Origin: DSXH01 sp964532065
Lineage (GTDB): Bacteria > Bacteroidota > Ignavibacteria > Ignavibacteriales > Melioribacteraceae
NCBI GenBank assembly: GCA_964532065.1
Contig: CAZHHG010000009.1
Coordinates: 1-63,313, forward strand
Reading direction: 5' to 3'
Length of the DNA stretch: 63,313 bases
Made by a program: the position numbers and the translations under genes. Of the stretch, positions 59,254-63,313 are shown piece after piece. Position 1 is the first letter of the stretch. The number at the start of each line of letters is the position of its first letter. The notes below the pieces were generated by a model. The model ran no database searches and was not told where the DNA came from. It saw only the letters and a program-made list of their open reading frames with translations.

Positions 59254-62148
59254 ATGCGTTCAAAAATCCTGTTCATTCTGTTCATCTTTAGTATTGGATT
59301 ATCAGCTCAGACTGTTGTAACCACCAATCCTCAGTATCCGACAGAGACCGATAATATTACAATTACGTTTGATGTTACTAATGCTAATCCTTCTGACAAA
59401 CCATCTCTCTCCGGATATAATACGGGAGATGCATACGCACACACAGGGGTGACGGTAAAGGTGGGAACTGGAAGCAATAATAGATGGCGACATGTTATTG
59501 AAAGCTGGGGTAATAATGCAACTCAGCCAAAGCTAACGAGAATTGGAACGAATTCTTATCAATTAGTAATCAATAATCCTCGAATATATTATCCTAACGT
59601 TTTATCAAATGAAAAAATAGTTGAGTTGTGTTTTGTAATTCGAAGCTCTGATGGTAATCGTAAGACTGAAGATATTTTTATATCTCTATACGAACCCGGA
59701 ATTAATGTTGTAATTAATTCGCCTGTGGTATCTGCCGATTTCGGGGATCCGATGCGTTCCCCCGCTTTCGCGAAACCCGGCGAGACTCTTAACATATCCG
59801 CTACAGGTGCTGCGGTGGGGACTACGACAACCGGCATGAAATTATTCGTTAACGGGACAGAAAAAGCTTCTACAAACAATGCAACAATTGAATACCAGTT
59901 TATAGCGGATCAATATCCGGCGGGCAGAAACGATGTAAAGGTTATAGCTACTGGTATTACCGGCGAGAAGGATTCCTCCTCGTTTGTAATTCTAAGGAAT
60001 CCGGCAATAAATATTGCGCCGCTCCCTGCGGGCAACCGTCACGGAATCAACTACAACGGTAACGAAGTCACTCTCGCTCTGTTTGCGCCTTATAAGGAAT
60101 TTGTCTACCTGATCGGCGATTTCAACGACTGGAAAGTTGACGTAAACTACCAGATGAACAAATACGAACCAAAGGCCGACAGCGTAATATGGTGGATCAC
60201 ACTATCCAATCTAACGCCTCGGCAGGAGTACGCTTACCAGTTCCTTATCGACGGCAGCTTAAGAATCTACGATCCATACACAGATAAGATTCTTGATCCA
60301 TCGAACGATCCCGGAATCTCGGCAACTGTTTATCCCAATTTAAAATCCTATCCTTCACAGAAGACGAGCGGAATAGTTTCGGTTCTTCAGACCGGTCAGA
60401 CTCCCTACAACTGGCGGATTCCTGTTTTCGAGCGGCCCGCTAAAGAAAAACTGATTGTTTATGAAATGCTGATCCGCGATTTTGTTTCCACCCATTCATA
60501 CAAAACCCTTATCGATACGCTAAGCTACTTTAAAAAGCTCGGAGTTAATGCAATAGAGCTGATGCCGGTCTCCGAATTCGACGGGAACGAAAGCTGGGGT
60601 TATAATCCTACAACCTACTTTGCGCCCGATAAATATTACGGGCCAAAAGATGATCTTAAAAAATTTATAGATGCATGCCATGAGAACGGAATCGCCGTAA
60701 TACTGGACATAGTTCTTAACCACGCATACAATTCCAATTCAATGGCGCAGATGTACTGGAACAGCGGAAGACCCGCAGCTAATAATCCCTGGTTCAATGT
60801 TCAATCGAATTTTGATAATCCCGATGCTCAGTGGGGCAACGACTTCAATCACGAAAGCGTTCACACAAAATATTTTATAGACCGTGTGCTTGAATACTGG
60901 CTTACCGAATACAAATTCGACGGCTTCCGTTTCGACTTCACAAAAGGATTCGGTAATAACAGGAAAACAATGGCCGATTCCTGGGGCAGCAATTACGATT
61001 TGAGCAGAATCAGATTATTAAAAAGAATGGTTGATAAAATCTGGTCGTACGATCCTACTGCGATCATGATTTTTGAGCATCTGGCGGTCGATAATGAGGA
61101 TAGAGAACTCGCTCATTACGGCAACGGTATCCTTATGTGGGGCAACATGAACTATAATTACAACGAAGCAACTATGGGATTTCACGATGGGGGCAAATCG
61201 AACTTCCAGGGTATTTCATATAAATCGAGAGGATGGACAAAACCTAATCTTATCGGTTATATGGAAAGTCATGACGAACAAAGGCTTATGTTCAAGAACC
61301 TTCAATTCGGTAACGTCTCCGGCAATTACAATATAAAGAATTTGCAGACCGCATTGAACAGGATAAAGCTGGCCGCCACATTCTTTCTCACAGTACCGGG
61401 ACCTAAAATGATCTGGCAGTTCGGTGAACTCGGTTACGATATTTCAATCGATCAGAATGGCAGGTTAGGCAGGAAGCCGTTGCCATGGAGCGACGGACTG
61501 AATTATTACTCTAATGCGGATAGAAAAAGCCTGTTCAATACTTTCGCGGCATTGACACGGCTTAAAAAAGCTTACGACGTTTTTTCAACCGACAACTATA
61601 CAATGAGTGTTGCAAGCGCACTAAAAAAGATTCAGCTTAATCATACAACTATGAACGCGACTATACTCGGAAATTTCGATGTAACGGCTGGAAACATTAA
61701 TCCGACTTTCCAATCTACAGGTTGGTGGTATGAATTCTTTTCCGGCGACAGTCTTAATGTTACGGATGTAAACGCACTTATTAACCTTCAGCCCGGGGAA
61801 TACAGGTTGTATACATCTAAGAAGCTAGTTCCGTTTAGTATTATTACAGATATTAAAGAGAATGAACCGGAGATAAGCACCGGATTTAAATTGTATCAGA
61901 ACTATCCGAATCCTTTTAATCCGAGTACTGTTATCAGTTATCAATTACCGGTCGGCGGTCAAGTACAGTTAAAAATTTATGATGCGCTTGGCAGAGAAGT
62001 CGCAACGCTTATTAATGAATTCAAACCTGCAGGCAATTACAATTATATATTCTCTACTTCTGATTATTCATTGCCGAGCGGTGTTTATTTCTACAGATTA
62101 TCATCGAACGGATCGGTTCAGACAAAGAAAATGGTATTTATTAAATAA
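59254..62148 (+). CDS. Secreted GH13 alpha-amylase-family glycosidase with CBM48 and type IX sorting domain
   Basis: 964 aa. Signal peptide (first ~18 residues); beta-rich N-region to about 260; CBM48-like module (about 265-350, VYLIGDFNDWKV). The GH13 barrel from about 400 has all four conserved regions: DIVLNH (D485, H490), DGFRFD (nucleophile D561), IFEHL (acid/base E608) and ESHDEQ (D674). The sorting domain is at about 880-964 (YQNYPNPFNPSTVISYQLP, GREVATLIN, SGVYFYRLS). It should degrade or branch alpha-glucans outside the cell. The complete catalytic set argues for activity. It follows the TonB-receptor-like gene by 66 bases. Confidence 0.92.
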   Translation: MRSKILFILFIFSIGLSAQTVVTTNPQYPTETDNITITFDVTNANPSDKPSLSGYNTGDAYAHTGVTVKVGTGSNNRWRHVIESWGNNATQPKLTRIGTNSYQLVINNPRIYYPNVLSNEKIVELCFVIRSSDGNRKTEDIFISLYEPGINVVINSPVVSADFGDPMRSPAFAKPGETLNISATGAAVGTTTTGMKLFVNGTEKASTNNATIEYQFIADQYPAGRNDVKVIATGITGEKDSSSFVILRNPAINIAPLPAGNRHGINYNGNEVTLALFAPYKEFVYLIGDFNDWKVDVNYQMNKYEPKADSVIWWITLSNLTPRQEYAYQFLIDGSLRIYDPYTDKILDPSNDPGISATVYPNLKSYPSQKTSGIVSVLQTGQTPYNWRIPVFERPAKEKLIVYEMLIRDFVSTHSYKTLIDTLSYFKKLGVNAIELMPVSEFDGNESWGYNPTTYFAPDKYYGPKDDLKKFIDACHENGIAVILDIVLNHAYNSNSMAQMYWNSGRPAANNPWFNVQSNFDNPDAQWGNDFNHESVHTKYFIDRVLEYWLTEYKFDGFRFDFTKGFGNNRKTMADSWGSNYDLSRIRLLKRMVDKIWSYDPTAIMIFEHLAVDNEDRELAHYGNGILMWGNMNYNYNEATMGFHDGGKSNFQGISYKSRGWTKPNLIGYMESHDEQRLMFKNLQFGNVSGNYNIKNLQTALNRIKLAATFFLTVPGPKMIWQFGELGYDISIDQNGRLGRKPLPWSDGLNYYSNADRKSLFNTFAALTRLKKAYDVFSTDNYTMSVASALKKIQLNHTTMNATILGNFDVTAGNINPTFQSTGWWYEFFSGDSLNVTDVNALINLQPGEYRLYTSKKLVPFSIITDIKENEPEISTGFKLYQNYPNPFNPSTVISYQLPVGGQVQLKIYDALGREVATLINEFKPAGNYNYIFSTSDYSLPSGVYFYRLSSNGSVQTKKMVFIK

Positions 62149-62355
62149 TTTTTCCTTGCTTTGCAGGTACTGCGTTTAAATTTTTATTAACTTTATTTTA
62201 AATATTTATATTGACGTTTAAAAACCAACAAATTATATTGCAATTGTCTGCTTAGAGAATCCCCCTCTTCTAAGATTCTACATAAATATTTTATTGAATC
62301 AATCATGGGGAGATTATTCAATAAAAGGCCAAATCCTGATAGAACTCTACCAAAT

Positions 62356-62413
62356 AAGTACCTTTTAAGACCCCGGTACTTGGACTTGTCGACGAACTAT
62401 TAAATAACAAGTC
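62356..62413. other. Tandem hairpins in the gap upstream of the last gene
   Basis: AAGTACC (62356-62362) with GGTACTT (62375-62381), then GACTTGT (62383-62389) with ACAAGTC (62407-62413), form two adjacent 7-bp stems. The remaining 319-base gap (62149-62467) shows no gene. A mobile-element end, a transcription stop or a leader structure are all possible. AATTTGGAGG stands before the ATG of the next gene, a good ribosome site. Confidence 0.4.
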
Positions 62414-62467
62414 GCAATAAGCCTAAGCTAATTTTACTATTAATGATTAGTTAATTTGGAGGTTAAC

Positions 62468-63313
62468 ATGAAGCACAGATTCATTGTATTCTCTGTGATA
62501 CTTTTATTACTTTAATTCATTAGTTGTAATGATGAATTAGTAGTCGATCAAAAAGAGCAAACCAACCCGAGTGAAAATCCAGCCCTGTCTAAAGTAGGAG
62601 ACCTGCTCAGTATTCAAAAGGACTCAATTTCTCAGAAAGAAAGGAAAGAGCGGATGTTAAACTTAAAAAAAGAACACGAGAAACCTTATGTAGTAATTGA
62701 AAAACCTGTTAAACTACTTGCCGAGAAACTTGGCTTAAGAGCACCAAACAAATCTTTCTCTAAAACAACAGTGAATCCAAATTTTAATTCGGTTCAAAGT
62801 GTTCAATCCTGCTATACATTAGAAATTGAAATTTGGGCTCTGGAAAATTATCTATCTAAAAGTAATTATATAGTTGGTATATTACCAAAAGGGAGCTATA
62901 ATTATCCAGATAATTTATTTTGGCAATATAATCAAACTATACTAGGCTTATTAAAAAATAAATATGCCTTCAACAAAATATGTCTAGAAAGAGCAGCAAT
63001 AGCAGCAAATACTGTATACCAAGCAAGTCAAATATTGGCGGGAGGGGATGGTATTTATCCAGCATCTTTGATTAGTTCATATTCAAGTTATTCAGGGAAT
63101 CCATTGTGGGGATTATATACTGATGAGCCATACCACAGAAGTCTATCAGTCTCCTCCTGGAAGGATAGCCTTACTTTAACTCGATCATGGTGGAAATGGA
63201 AAATGGGGTCTTCCTCATTATATATTGGAGGCGAAACATGTTTGGACTATGCGCATGAATTTGATCACATTGTTGACAATGTTAATATGACTGTGTTTCG
63301 TGATATGATTACG
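62468..63313 (+). pseudogene. Lipoprotein with HExxH motif, interrupted by an in-frame stop in the signal peptide (partial)
   Basis: From ATG 62468 (GGAGG upstream) the frame reads MKHRFIVFSVILLLL, then a stop TAA at 62513-62515, then FISCNDELVVDQKEQ, and stays open for 266 further codons to the window edge. Without the stop it would be a normal lipoprotein signal with lipobox FISC and an acidic CNDE start, the type seen in surface lipoproteins of Bacteroidota. Near the end of the visible part GGETCLDYAHEFDHIVDNVN holds HEFDH, an HExxH zinc-protease motif. A TTA to TAA change is the simplest cause. It could be a true pseudogene, a sequencing error, or a recoded stop. A restart at the internal ATG near 62654 would lose the signal. 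Confidence 0.6.

Overview
The window looks like a chromosomal segment of a Gram-negative member of the Ignavibacteria (Bacteroidota/Chlorobi group; Ignavibacterium- or Melioribacter-like). The reasons are: (i) several secreted proteins end in a Por/type IX-type C-terminal sorting domain containing the NYPNPFNP motif typical of this lineage; (ii) GWxTD, DUF3108, FeoA-FeoB fusion and TonB-receptor families of this group are present; (iii) two upstream regions carry Bacteroidota-type TTTG / TAnnTTTG promoter elements; (iv) base composition is moderately AT-rich. No rRNA, tRNA, CRISPR array or phage was recognised. The lineage assignment is an inference from protein families, not a measured phylogeny.

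Layout. 1-2.5 kb: tail of a TSUP permease, a secreted M28 peptidase, and a REP-associated (RAYT) transposase flanked by palindromes. 2.5-8.9 kb: one giant surface beta-helix protein on the minus strand. 9.2-12.1 kb: rpiA and miaB, embedded in intergenic GATCAA/GAGCAA/GAGCAG hexamer arrays and in a second dispersed palindromic repeat. 12.1-24.8 kb: envelope and housekeeping genes (SPOR protein, sigma-54 activator, LptE, GT2, TPR, alkyladenine glycosylase, GT9, DUF3108, three unknown membrane proteins on the minus strand, CPBP proteases around cdsA, S9 peptidase). 24.8-35.7 kb: rimO, GWxTD protein, PfkB kinase, Omp85 protein, rnhB, yraN-type nuclease, MlaE-F-D lipid transporter, lytic transglycosylase, DUF350. 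35.8-38.6 kb: uvrA. 38.7-46.7 kb: an iron-related locus: RIC/hemerythrin-like protein, LuxR regulator with a degenerate receiver, Fur-like palindrome, TonB receptor, OprB-like porin, FeoAB fusion and a small FeoB-associated cysteine-rich protein.

46.8-53.1 kb is accessory in character. EVE, YdeI-like, RibD-C/DHFR-like, two DUF1801, SRPBCC, DUF1697, class II photolyase and YciI-like genes are packed together with attC-like or cassette-junction repeats and a wrecked TMEM175-like gene. 53.1-63.3 kb: a TlpA/redoxin pair, a PQQ-type sugar dehydrogenase with both a lipobox and a sorting domain, a small membrane protein, an HU protein, a TonB-receptor-like barrel, a secreted GH13 amylase, and a lipoprotein/HExxH gene that has an in-frame stop in its signal peptide and runs off the window.

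The most promising unexplained items are the cassette-like array with recurrent junctions (47.4-49.9 kb), the RIC-like/LuxR pair beside iron transport (38.7-46.7 kb), the GATC hexamer arrays around miaB (9.2-12.1 kb), the RAYT with its palindromes, and the interrupted HExxH lipoprotein at the right edge.
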